Assembly: GCA_030789695.1 (NCBI GenBank) | Contig: CM061132.1 | Coordinates: forward strand, 148,064,597 to 148,128,596 | DNA: 64,000 nucleotides | Direction of reading: 5' to 3' | Origin: Scilla litardierei | Lineage: Eukaryota; Streptophyta; Magnoliopsida; Asparagales; Asparagaceae | Shown here: in pieces, positions 55,121-64,000 of the stretch | Numbering within the stretch: the first letter of the stretch is position 1 | Layout of the letters: each line of letters begins with the position of its first letter | Translations under genes and position numbers: made by a program | Notes under the pieces: model-generated | The model's database searches: none | What the model was told of the DNA's origin: nothing | The model's input: only the letters and a program-made list of their open reading frames with translations

Positions 55121-55881
55121 GAAAGGGACGAAGACAGAGAGAAGTGGGGAGAGGGTTATTATAATGTGAGTATTATTAAATTATTATTAAAGTTATTTAT
55201 TATTATTATTATTATTATAAGTTATAAGTATATTATTAACTGTTATAAAGTTCTATTGGTTTATAAGTTATGAGTTTCTGTAAGATTATTGCCAAGGTGA
55301 GCAACTAATAAGTTTAGTTAATGGTAGTTAAGTGAACTTAATATTAGTTCTTCCAGCCGCTAGCACCTTTTATTAAGTTAGTGTAAATCAGCTTACTAAT
55401 TGATAACCACTAGCCTGACGACACTAGTCTACTTGATGCAGATAAAACGTACGGCACGTCACCACTACCTGGACACCCGCACCCACGTCAAGGCAAATAT
55501 TTATTGTAATTGAATATGTGACAATTGCTAAAACTAGTGCAGTCATCATTTTTACGTTCCTAATTTATCTGTTGTAACTAATTAAAAACGGACATTTCAT
55601 ATTAATGACTCTTTGATAAAGAACGATTTTTTTAACCCAAACGGAACAGAGGGTGTGTCACGACCCTCGGAAACATGTGTAGAATGAATTGCAAACTTGG
55701 TCTTTAAAACTTAGCATCAAACCTGGTTTCAAGACGCTTGACAAATTTTGCTAGCCCGACATTATGTTTCACTCTACTTATTGCTCTTTTTACTTAAACG
55801 AGACTGCTATTGCTTTTCGCATGTTAACACGATAAACAAATTTGGAAAAGACGAGTATGTTACTACACATATGTGATAACC

Positions 55882-56074
55882 GTCGAATACAGACGGGGTG
55901 AAACCATCGAATACAGATGGGGTGAAACCATCGAATACAGATGGGGTGAAACTCAATCAGTAAATAAACATACACAAAAAGCCGAGTTGGCTACTCCCGT
56001 CAGGTCATGTGTGACTAGTCTGGCTCGTGTTCCAGTAGGGTCACATATGACTAGTCTGGCTCGTGTTCTAGTAT
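55882..56074. repeat. Three 24-bp units and a 36-bp duplication in the solo LTR
   Basis: atcgaatacagatggggtga is repeated three times from 55,882. gactagtctggctcgtgtt occurs twice (about 56,011 and 56,048). Confidence 0.88.
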
Positions 56075-56468
56075 ACGGCGGTACACTTTGGGTGGGGTTG
56101 GTCCATTGCAGTAGGATTTGTGAGTGTGTCTCGAACACGACTAAGGCCCCTCCGGTGGAGGCAGCCAATGTGTGGAGCGTCACGGTAAAACCACCGGTGA
56201 TAAGGTGTATCGAGAACATTTCACCTAGCCAGGCATGGACTTATCACGAGCACAAACAATCGAATACTCAACATACAACTGTTTTACTTTACTTTTAACT
56301 GCAAAAAAATATCCATGCATGCTCGTACTTTACTTTCTGCACTTATTATTTATAACTGTGTACTAACGCTCTTTTGTCATCTTATACTTGTTCCTCATTT
56401 CATTACTTTAAATATCTTGCCGAGCTTATCGCTGACATATATTTCAACGTGTTATGAAATATATGTTA

Positions 56469-56579
56469 GGTTCAGAGACAGAGTACCGTGAGGACCCTAC
56501 CTTTGAGGATCCCACTTTAGAGGTGGAACCCGCTGACCAGAACTACGAGGACACTGACATCCTCCCTGCAGAAGACTAG
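56469..56579 (+). other. Acidic exon-like frame in the solo LTR
   Basis: After an atatgttag acceptor-like site the frame reads GSETEYREDPTFEDPTLEVE and ends ...EDTDILPAED, TAG. It is the counterpart of 17,161-17,241, at the same distance from GGACGCT (56,689). Confidence 0.45.
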
Positions 56580-56896
56580 AGCGGGACATTTATATTCCGT
56601 TTATTATTTGTATTATTATTTTCAGGTGTGTTTGTTTTCAGCAGATTGTACGGCCATGCTAGGCCTTAATTGTTTGTGTGTTTACATTGGACGCTGGTAT
56701 TATATGTAATAAATATTTGTGCTGTTTCTGAGAAATTCGCGTGCAGGGACCTGCCTTCGCTAAAATCACGCTTAGTGTGCTTAAGTCAAAGAAGGGAGAG
56801 AGAAAAAAATATGTACCTCTTCTTTGTTTTAAGCACATGCGGACCCGCTCGCGTTCTCGCCCCCAAGTATACTGGGAAGCGGGGCGTGACACAAGC

Positions 56897-58019
56897 TCTT
56901 CCAGACTCACCCTTACCTTGGCAGAACCGCCGGCCATACCAAGCAGCTCCTCCGACCGTGGCCGAGCCGATCTGGCCGAAGCACCACCGTCCGAGTTCGA
57001 GCAACCAAGCAGCTCCTCCGACCGTGCTGTCGGGTCTCCGCTTGTCGAACAGCTCCTGCATCAACCCGAGACTGAGCACCCTTCCAACTAACTAGCACCG
57101 ACATGATTTCCATCGACTCGAGTTTGCCATCTTCTTAAGCGAACCCAAGACAAAAGCCGGAGCTGGAGTGGAGATAGGATCCAGACAAAAGCTGGAGCCA
57201 GAGCTAGGAGCTGGAGCTGGAGCCGGAGCTGGAGCTGGGATCTAGACGAAAGCTGGAGCCGGAGCTGGAGCAGGAGCTAGGATCCAGACAAAAGCTGGAG
57301 CCAGAACTGGAGCTGGAGCCGGAGCCGGAGCGGGAGATACGATCCAGACAAAAGATAGAAATGGAGCTGGAGCTGAAGTTGAAAATGGAACTGGAGCTGT
57401 GTCTAGACGAGGCCGATCCATCCAAGAGGAGGCCAACCACACCAGTTCAACCGACCCAGGAAGAAGCCGACCAGACGAGTCTGACCGCCTTGCCAAGTGT
57501 CTGAGTCTCAACGCCAAGCCGCCTTGTCGAGCTTACAAAGTTATCCCCACTGCGATGGAGCTGTTGAACCAACCGAGCTAGCAGGCCTACCTCTGTCCGA
57601 GCCCGCCGGATCACGCCAACTTGATGAAATTCCTACGGATTGAGTGTGTCACCTTTCTGGGCAAAACCGAGCCATGGATGGGGCAAGGATAATGCGCACG
57701 GAGGGACACCGACCACCCCCGTCTTCCAAGATCACTCAACGGCAACGGAGCAGAAACCGAGGCAATGGCGTAAAACCTCTGCCTTCCAAGCGGACCAGTA
57801 CTACCTTCCAAGCGGACCAGTACAAGCTCCCCCAAACAACACTCCGTCATCAACACTTCAAGAGGCGTCTCAAGGTTCTTGAGCATCTCAGCTTCAAGAG
57901 CCGCCTGACCAGGGAGATGCTCGCCGCTGCTCATCTCCAAGATCAAACCTGAGAGATACTCATCACTGTTGGATATGGACGACATAAATACACCCATGAG
58001 GGGATGTATGAGGGTATAC
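56897..58019 (+). other. Degenerate interior of the Tat-like element, right part
   Basis: Continues the composition of 51,883-53,852 (ccgag/gaccg words; repeated caagcagctcctccgaccgtg). No domain in any frame. It ends at the Athila LTR (58,020). Confidence 0.5.
57150..57405. repeat. GGAGCT/GGAGCC minisatellite with higher-order period
   Basis: Runs of the hexamer ggagct or ggagcc alternate with ggatccagacaaaagctgga, giving a higher-order unit of about 50-70 bp repeated at least four times. Frames across it read as Ser/Gly or Gly/Ala repeats and are not genes. Confidence 0.88.
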
Positions 58020-58309
58020 TGATCACTCCTTATTTTACACCTTTTTTCCGCATGTTTGCATGCCATTTAGACCGCCCAAATCATGTTTTTCACGATATAT
58101 CGACGATATTGCGATGCTTTTCACGATTTGTTGTTTTTGTCGCATTTCAGGTGATTTGGCGCGATTTGGAGTGATCTCGAGATGCGCTTACTCTAGACGG
58201 CCACCGACGACCTCCCCGAGGGGTATTTTGCTGTTGGAGAGGAGCGGAAGAAGAATGGACGTCGCAGGAGCGACGAGGAGGCCAAAATAAGCAGAATGGG
58301 CATTTTTTG

Positions 58310-58700
58310 TGTCCCACTCGGCCGAGTGGAGGAGCCACTCGGCCGACCAGCGAGACACTGCTCGGCCGACCCGTTCAGACACGATTTCCATGTGTACTCG
58401 GCCGAGCATCGGAGACCACATCGGCCGAGTGACGATACCACGTCCGCCCGAGTGGCGCCCAGACGAAGCCCCTCCAAAATATCGAAGTTACTGTTTTTCG
58501 GCCATCTGAGCTTCAGAAGACCCACTCGGCCGAGTGGTAAACCACGTCCGCCCGAGTGCAGTGAAGCCATCGGCCGAGTGACGAGAGCTCACTCGGCCGA
58601 GCCGCCCCCGAACTGAAGACCCCTGAAGCCCCCGACTTACTGGAAAATGACAGGGTTTTCACTCGGCCGAGCGACTTTTGTCACTCGGCCGAGTGCGATG
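58310..58700. repeat. Cluster of CTCGGCCGAG palindromes in the Athila LTR
   Basis: About ten copies of cactcggccgagtg or half-mutated forms (58,315; 58,336; 58,361; 58,396; 58,418; 58,522; 58,568; 58,590; 58,660; 58,681) plus gtccgcccgagtg variants, within 390 bp upstream of the TATA-like site. Confidence 0.9.
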
Positions 58701-59179
58701 CGCTGCCTGTAGCGAAATTTGCGGAAAACAGGCTGTGCAGGGGCGTTTTGGTCAGGATTTTTGGACGATTTTGAGGGCTATTTAAGCCCTGTTTTTACCC
58801 TAGTTTGGAGAGCCATCTCTTAGATTTTTTACAGCTTTTTGAGACTACTTTTTGCTTTATTATTTGTGATTGGAGAAGAGGGAAAACTTGGATTTTTGTT
58901 GGATTAATTGAAGAACTACATTGGTTTGCATCTCTCTTCCCCAAAAACTCTATTTTTATTGTTTATATCATTGTTGTGATGAATTCCATTGCCTATTCCA
59001 TTGATTATTTTTGTGCTATTGCTATGATTTGTGAGTAGTCTCCACGTCTTGGGGCGTGGGGATGAACCCTACAAGCCCTATTTCTTATTTGTGTTGAATT
59101 GGTAGAAATTGAGCTAGAATAGCTATTATGGATTAGATTGAGATCGATTTACTACGGATAGCTAGGTATTCATATCAAT

Positions 59180-59470
59180 TGGGATTTGCAAGAGATTGGA
59201 TCCCAATTTGATAGGAAGCCCTAGAAATCTGAATTGGGTTGGAGTCGGATTTTCGAAGTATCGGTTTGCAAGAGATTGGACCGATACTAGGATTTCCGGT
59301 TGCAATTCCGTGCCGATACTCGTTTGCAAGAGATTGGACGGGTATGAACTATCTCAATCTAGATCGTGGACCGAGTTTGCAAGAGATTGGACTCGGTGCA
59401 CGATTGAACGATGATGTTGATCCTAATGCTAGCTTTCCTAGGCTAGGGTTTGCAAGAGATTGGACCCGAA
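59180..59470 (+). repeat. Five copies of TTTGCAAGAGATTGGA
   Basis: Found at about 59,186, 59,265, 59,323, 59,376 and 59,450. After each copy the sequence differs, but the bases flanking each copy are often each other's complement (for example ggacc...ggtcc-like context), so the core is a shared insert-like word within variable spacers. Confidence 0.85.
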
Positions 59471-59840
59471 CCTAGGATAGCTATAGACCGGCAACAGCGC
59501 GAGAGCGTGAGCTTGGTTCTACATTTAGTTGCAACTAGTTCATCCAAATTCTCATTCTAGCAATTTTGATACCGACGAACCACATTTATGAAATAGGTGA
59601 GTAGCGGGAATTCCCCATTCCTTAGACGTTCTTTATTTGATTTGATATTTCGCACACTTGTCTGACGATTGTGACAGGATCGCCCAAGGCAATTCTCTCT
59701 ATTCTTAAATAGCCAGGTTGATTCGGAGCAAGCACGGTCATTCTTCCTCCCTGTGTTCGATACCCGCTCGCCGCTATACCGTGCGCTTGCGGTAAAACTA
59801 CAACCGTTCTTTGGGGTCACATCCCGGAGCGATCAAGTTT

Positions 59841-59859
59841 TTGGCGCCGTTGCCGGGGA
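59841..59859 (+). other. Primer-binding site, Athila-type
   Basis: TTGGCGCCGTTGCCGGGGA, the hallmark site of Athila elements, 5 bp after the LTR end. Confidence 0.92.
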
Positions 59860-59981
59860 TGGCATTTTGACGGTGCTCGGCATCGACCACCCGGTTATTT
59901 CTTCTTACTATCTTCCTTTACTTCCCTCTCTATCTTATTCTAACTTCATTCGCAGCACTATTTGCATGTTCTCCCCGTATT

Positions 59982-62900
59982 TTGCGTAAGATCTTAACAG
60001 GGAGAATGGAGGATGCAACGCCAACAATAGAACTCAGTCAAGAAGACCATGACTCCTTCACAGACCTCCTTAAGGAGCTTGTCGACGAGGTCCACACTAC
60101 CGGAGCATTTGCTATTGATGTCAAGGACCCCGACGAACAACTATTTGCTAGTTTTGTGATGGACCAAATCTCCCCGGAGGGGATTATCGGAGGCAATGTC
60201 AGAGTTGACGTGGTCGACGACAAATTGTATTTCGAAGCCAATAGAGCAAGCGTCGAAGAACACTATGCTCCCGAAGAACCCTTCGAACAAACCGACATTC
60301 AGGGAGTTACACTCTATGACGCTCACTCTTGTTTTTATGAATCGTCTGATGAGTTTCTTGATTCCAGGTACGAACTGGAGCAGAGTGAAGGTTTTGGCGA
60401 TGCTAGCACTGAATCGGAGGGCGCCTATTTCGATGCCTCATCCTCACTAAGTAGCGAGTCTGACTCGTCACAAGAGAGCATGCCCCCTGAACATGAGGTA
60501 AACACGGATAACAAGGAAGAAGTCGAACTCATGCGAGCCGATGAAGTGGAAGGAGCAGCGCCACCTGAGGTAGAGCTTAAACGATTACCACCGAATCTAA
60601 GGTATGCCTTTTTGGGTAATAAATTAACTTTCCCGGTGATAGTCAGTTCCCACCTCACACAAGATCAACTTGAAAAACTCCTAGACGTTCTCAGGAGCCA
60701 CAAAGATGTCTTGGGATACACAATCTCCGATCTAAAAGGGATAAGCCCTAGGCTTTGCACGCATCGGATCCATTTGGAGGATACCGAAGCCACCTCCATA
60801 GAGCCTCAAAGGCGGCTAAACCCGAACATGAAGGAGGTGGTTAAGAAGGAAATCCTAAAATTGTTAGAAGCCGGTATAATTTATCCTATCTCTGACAGTA
60901 GATGGGTTAGCCCCGTTCACGTCGTCCCTAAGAAAGGGGGGATGACTGTCATAAAAAATGAAAAAGGTGAGCCAATATCTACGCGCACTGTCACGGGATG
61001 GCGAATGTGCATTGACTATAGGAAACTCAATAAAGCCACCCGAAAGGACCATTATCCATTGCCATTCATTGATCAAATGCTTGAACGCCTCGCGAACCAT
61101 AAATATTTTTGCTATCTAGACGGGTATTCGGGTTTCTTCCAAATCCCTTTGCACGAAGATGACCAAGAAAAGACAACTTTCACTTGTCCCTATGGCACCT
61201 ATGCTTACCGTAGGATGCCGTTTGGCCTTTGTAATGCCCCCGCCACTTTTCAAAGATGTATGACATCCATATTTTCCGATTACATTGAAAATATTATGGA
61301 AGTTTTTATGGATGATTTCTCGGTTTACGGAAGTGAGTTTGACTCTTGCTTGGAAAATCTCACTAAAGTCCTGAAAAGGTGCCAACAAAACAATCTCACT
61401 CTCAATTGGGAGAAGTGTCACTTCATGGTCATGGAAGGTATAGTTCTCGGACATCTTGTTTCCTCGAGGGGAATCGATGTAGATAAAGCAAAAATTGAGG
61501 TAATCGAAAAACTTCCTCCTCCTATTAATGTCAAGGGCATTAGAGGCTTCCTTGGTCACGCGGGGTTTTACCGCCGCTTCATCAAGGATTTCGCCTCGAT
61601 TGCCCGACCACTTACTTCCTTGCTCGCTAAAGATGTTCCTTTTGACTTTTCAGGAGAATGCTTGCAAGCTTTCAACACCTTGAAGGAAGCGCTAGACTCC
61701 GCGCCCATCATACAACTGCCGGATTGGAGCCTCCCTTTTGAGCTAATGTGCGATGCTAGCGACCAAGCCATTGGAGCGGTATTGGGACAAAGGAAAGATA
61801 GGAAGCTTCATGCGATATACTATGCGAGCAAGACATTGGATGACGCGCAGAAAAACTACACAACTACCGAAAAGGAGCTTCTAGCGGTCGTCTATTCCAT
61901 AGAGAAGTTTCGCTCCTACCTCCTCGGCTCCAAGGTGATTGTCCACACCGACCATGCGGCATTGAAGTATCTTTTGAACAAGAAGGAGGCCAAACCCCGG
62001 TTGATTAGGTGGATACTCTTGTTGCAAGAATTCGACCTAGAGATCAGAGATAAGAAGGGTACGGACAACGTCGTGGCGGATCATTTATCTAGGCTCGTTC
62101 GCGACAAGGAGGATGAGAGCTTACCTATTGACGACACATTTGTTGATGAGAGGCTATATGCGGTAAGGACCGGGGAAGTACCTTGGTACGCGGACTTCGT
62201 CAAGTACTTGGCTTGCGGTATCAAACCGCATGGGATTTCCACGCAACAAAAGAGGAGATTTATGCATGAGGTCCGTAGCTATTTTTGGGAAGATCCTTAC
62301 CTTTTCAAGATATGCAAAGATAGTGTCATTCGTAGGTGTGTTTCTAAAGAGGAGGCAACGTCTATCATTTTGCATTGCCACGGTCTACCATGCGGGGGAC
62401 ATCATGCCGCCTCTAAAACCAACGCTAAGATCTTGCAGAGCGGGTTCTTCTGGCCGACAATGTTTAAAGACACCCACACCTTTGTAAAGGGGTGCGATAG
62501 ATGCCAACGGACCGGGAATATCTCCAAGCGCAATGAAATGCCAATGAGGCCCATCCAAGAAATTGAGCTTTTTGATTGTTGGGGAGTAGACTTCATGGGA
62601 CCATTTCCATCGAGCAATGGCAACAAATACATCTTATTGGCCGTCGACTACGTCTCCAAATGGGTGGAGGCAATTGCCACCCCCACTAATGATGCAAGGG
62701 TCATCTCCAAGTTCTTCAAGCAAAATATCTTCCCGCCCTTTGGAGTGCCGCGTACCTTGATAAGCGACGGGGGAAGCCACTTCATAGAGAACAAGTTTGA
62801 AGCCATGCTAAAGAAGTACGGGGTGAATCATAGAGTTGGCATGGCTTATCACCCCCAGACAAGTGGCCAAGTGGAAGTCTCAAATAGAGAGATCAAGCAA

Positions 62901-63846
62901 ATTCTCGAGAAAACCGTGGATCGGTCTAGAAAGGATTGGTCAATGAAGCTAAACGATGCTCTATGGGTATCGCAGGGCCTTTCGCACCCCCATCGGTACC
63001 ACACCGTTCCGACTAGTTTATGGGAAGGCTTGCCACTTGCCGGTTGAGTTGGAGCACCGCGCATATTGGGCCATCAAGACCTTTAACTACGACTACAAGA
63101 GTGCAGCGGTGAGGCGACTCTTGGACATCAACGAGCTTGATGAAATAAGGAGAGACGCCTATAAGAGCTCGAGAATTTACAAGGAAAGGACCAAGATTTT
63201 CCACGATGCCCGCATAACCGTCACGGATTTCAAGGTGGGAGACAAGGTCTTGCTCTACAATTCCCGGCTCTGACTATTTCCCGGTAAGTTGAGGTCACGT
63301 TGGTCGAGACCTTTCACCATCAAGTACATACAACCGGGAGGAGCTTTCGAGTTGGAAAGCAAGGATGGTGCCACATTTAAGGTGAATGGTCAAAGGCTCA
63401 AGCACTATTCTGAGGGGATCCCGACGGGCGAAACCAATAGAGTATATTTGCTTAAAGAGAGATCGGATGATCTCTCGGACCTCCTTGATGATGTGATAGA
63501 GGAGGAGATTCCTCACTCAATCGGCGCTCTTTTTGATGAAGAATTTGAAGAAGGCCCGGGTCTAGGCCAAGATGAAGAGAATAAAGATGATTCCCCCGAC
63601 TTCTCCGCTGATGAAGATGAAGGCGACGCTGATGTCGCAAGGATTCGAGAGCTCTGCAAGCTCTCGAAATTAAGGTCTCCAAAGAAAGCTCCTCCGGTAC
63701 GGAAATCGGCATCGCCGGTTAAGCCGTTGACCGGGGCAAATGCTAGCTTGGGGGAGCCCCCCCAACACCATTCAAGACAAGAGACCTCCGAGGGAGAACG
63801 CTACGCCGCCACGTCCAAATCCAAGCGCGCTCCCCGGGAAGTTTGA
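59982..63846 (+). pseudogene. pol: Athila Pol: RT, RNase H, integrase; gag and protease core deleted
   Basis: The first 200 residues are acidic linker ([40 protein letters not shown]) in place of Gag and protease. RT follows: [63 protein letters not shown]. RNase [36 protein letters not shown]. Integrase: [34 protein letters not shown], core Asp in [14 protein letters not shown], Asp in [14 protein letters not shown], Glu in [14 protein letters not shown]. All catalytic residues are present. A frameshift near 62,965 moves to [20 protein letters not shown], and TGA at 63,271-63,273 precedes LFPGKLRSRWSRPFTIKYIQ in the same frame. The acidic tail ends at 63,844-63,846. Confidence 0.93.
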
Positions 63847-64000
63847 CGGGTGCATCTCATATGCACCAAACATCCCGCATTGATTGAAAATTATAGGGGG
63901 TCGAGCTCACGACCTAAAACGAGCGCTTGTCGGGAGGCAACCCGACGGTTTTTGCTTTATTTTTACTTTTTCTTTATTTTCGTTTTAGAAATTTTTAGTG
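63847..64000 (+). other. Post-pol region of the Athila element
   Basis: Contains gtcgagctcacgacctaaaa and cttgtcgggaggcaacccga, a characteristic Athila post-pol block. An env-like ORF, if any, and the 3' LTR lie outside the window. Confidence 0.8.

Larger units (their letters stand above)
53853..56891 (+). mobile_element. Solo Tekay/Del-like LTR (3,039 bp), TSD CAAGC
   Basis: Starts TGTAACGACC and ends GGGGCGTGACA, flanked by CAAGC (53,848-53,852; 56,892-56,896). It shares its first 12 bases with the LTR at 335 and its 3' organisation with 15,709-17,473. Inside are an AT-rich left third, a CpG-rich block (about 54,660-55,110), a triplet ATT run, two short tandem repeats and an acidic exon-like frame. 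It is unusually long for a solo LTR. Confidence 0.9.
58020..59835 (+). repeat. 5' LTR of the Athila-type element (1,816 bp)
   Basis: Starts TGATCACTCC and ends GGAGCGATCA, a 10-bp terminal inversion with one mismatch. It contains a palindrome cluster, tandem TTTGCAAGAGATTGGA motifs and ctatttaagccctg (58,779-58,792), a TATA-like site. Confidence 0.8.
58020..64000 (+). mobile_element. Athila-type Ty3/gypsy element, continues beyond the window
   Basis: The 5' LTR (58,020-59,835) is followed by an Asp-tRNA-type primer-binding site, then a pol-like ORF with RT, RNase H and integrase, then gtcgagctcacgacc...cgggaggcaacccgacgg, a block typical downstream of Athila pol. Gag and the protease core are missing between the primer-binding site and pol. 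The 5-bp left flank is TATAC (58,015-58,019), which should recur at the far end outside the window. Confidence 0.9.

Noticed and set aside
54750..55169. 139-codon Arg/Pro-rich ORF as a gene
   Set aside because: It lies in the CpG-rich block of a solo LTR; composition alone keeps the frame open and no domain is visible.
57204..57517. Ser/Gly- and Ala/Pro-repeat minus-strand ORFs as structural proteins
   Set aside because: Pure readings of the GGAGCT hexamer array.

Overview
This is a stretch of nuclear DNA from a flowering plant, probably a eudicot (the finer placement is inference). The evidence is a split plant gene (condensin subunit CAP-D2) with consensus GT-AG introns, fragments of the plant proteasome gene RPN10, and dense nested plant transposons: Ty3/gypsy, Ty1/copia, Mutator-like, PIF/Harbinger and hAT. 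There is no bacterial or organellar gene organisation and no rRNA, tRNA or CRISPR array. At least two thirds of the window is transposon-derived.

Layout. (A) 1-17,930: a broken coiled-coil coding sequence is split by a 17.1-kb Ty3/gypsy-type insertion (335-17,473, TSD AGCCG, 9-bp perfect terminal inversion). Inside it lie a Mutator-like element carrying a plant-mobile-domain (PMD) pseudogene convergent with a MULE transposase pseudogene (about 1,130-6,250), a decayed gypsy pol, and a 7.05-kb TR-GAG-type non-autonomous copia (6,874-13,923, TSD TCCTA) sitting inside the reverse-transcriptase codons. (B) 17,930-21,600: RPN10 fragments in opposite orientations beside a small minus-strand LTR, a probable decayed MITE and a copia gag remnant. 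(C) 21,614-25,575: a young, internally deleted copia with 104-106-bp LTRs, TSD CCAAC and non-canonical TA...CA termini. (D) 26,460-29,257: intact exons 1-5 of CAP-D2 on the minus strand, with the C-terminal half absent, a 35-G run 13 bp upstream of the ATG, and an hAT MITE further upstream. (E) 30,357-40,567: PIF/Harbinger territory on the minus strand, with an intact three-exon transposase, a broken Myb/SANT-like ORF1, a GRF zinc-finger/membrane ORF and about 2.6 kb of degenerate repeats, plus a nested TIR pair and an hAT MITE. (F) 40,570-47,726: short repeat arrays, a decayed Helitron-like end, then a tandem LTR array of a non-autonomous gypsy-like element whose interior holds an 819-codon ORF of unknown nature. 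(G) 47,851-50,208: a Tourist-like element with a solo copia LTR in it. (H) 50,765-58,019: a Tat-like 5' LTR and degenerate interior, split by a 3.04-kb solo LTR (TSD CAAGC). (I) 58,020-end: an Athila-type gypsy lacking gag but with RT, RNase H and integrase motifs nearly intact; it runs out of the window.

How the parts relate: the only host gene with conserved, undamaged exons is the 5' half of CAP-D2. The rest is a record of sequential insertions, several of which can be ordered by their target-site duplications. The least conventional parts are the PMD/MULE pair with a large nested palindrome between the two genes, the three-gene Harbinger with its internal repeat field, the RPN10 capture, and the 819-codon ORF in the tandem LTR array.
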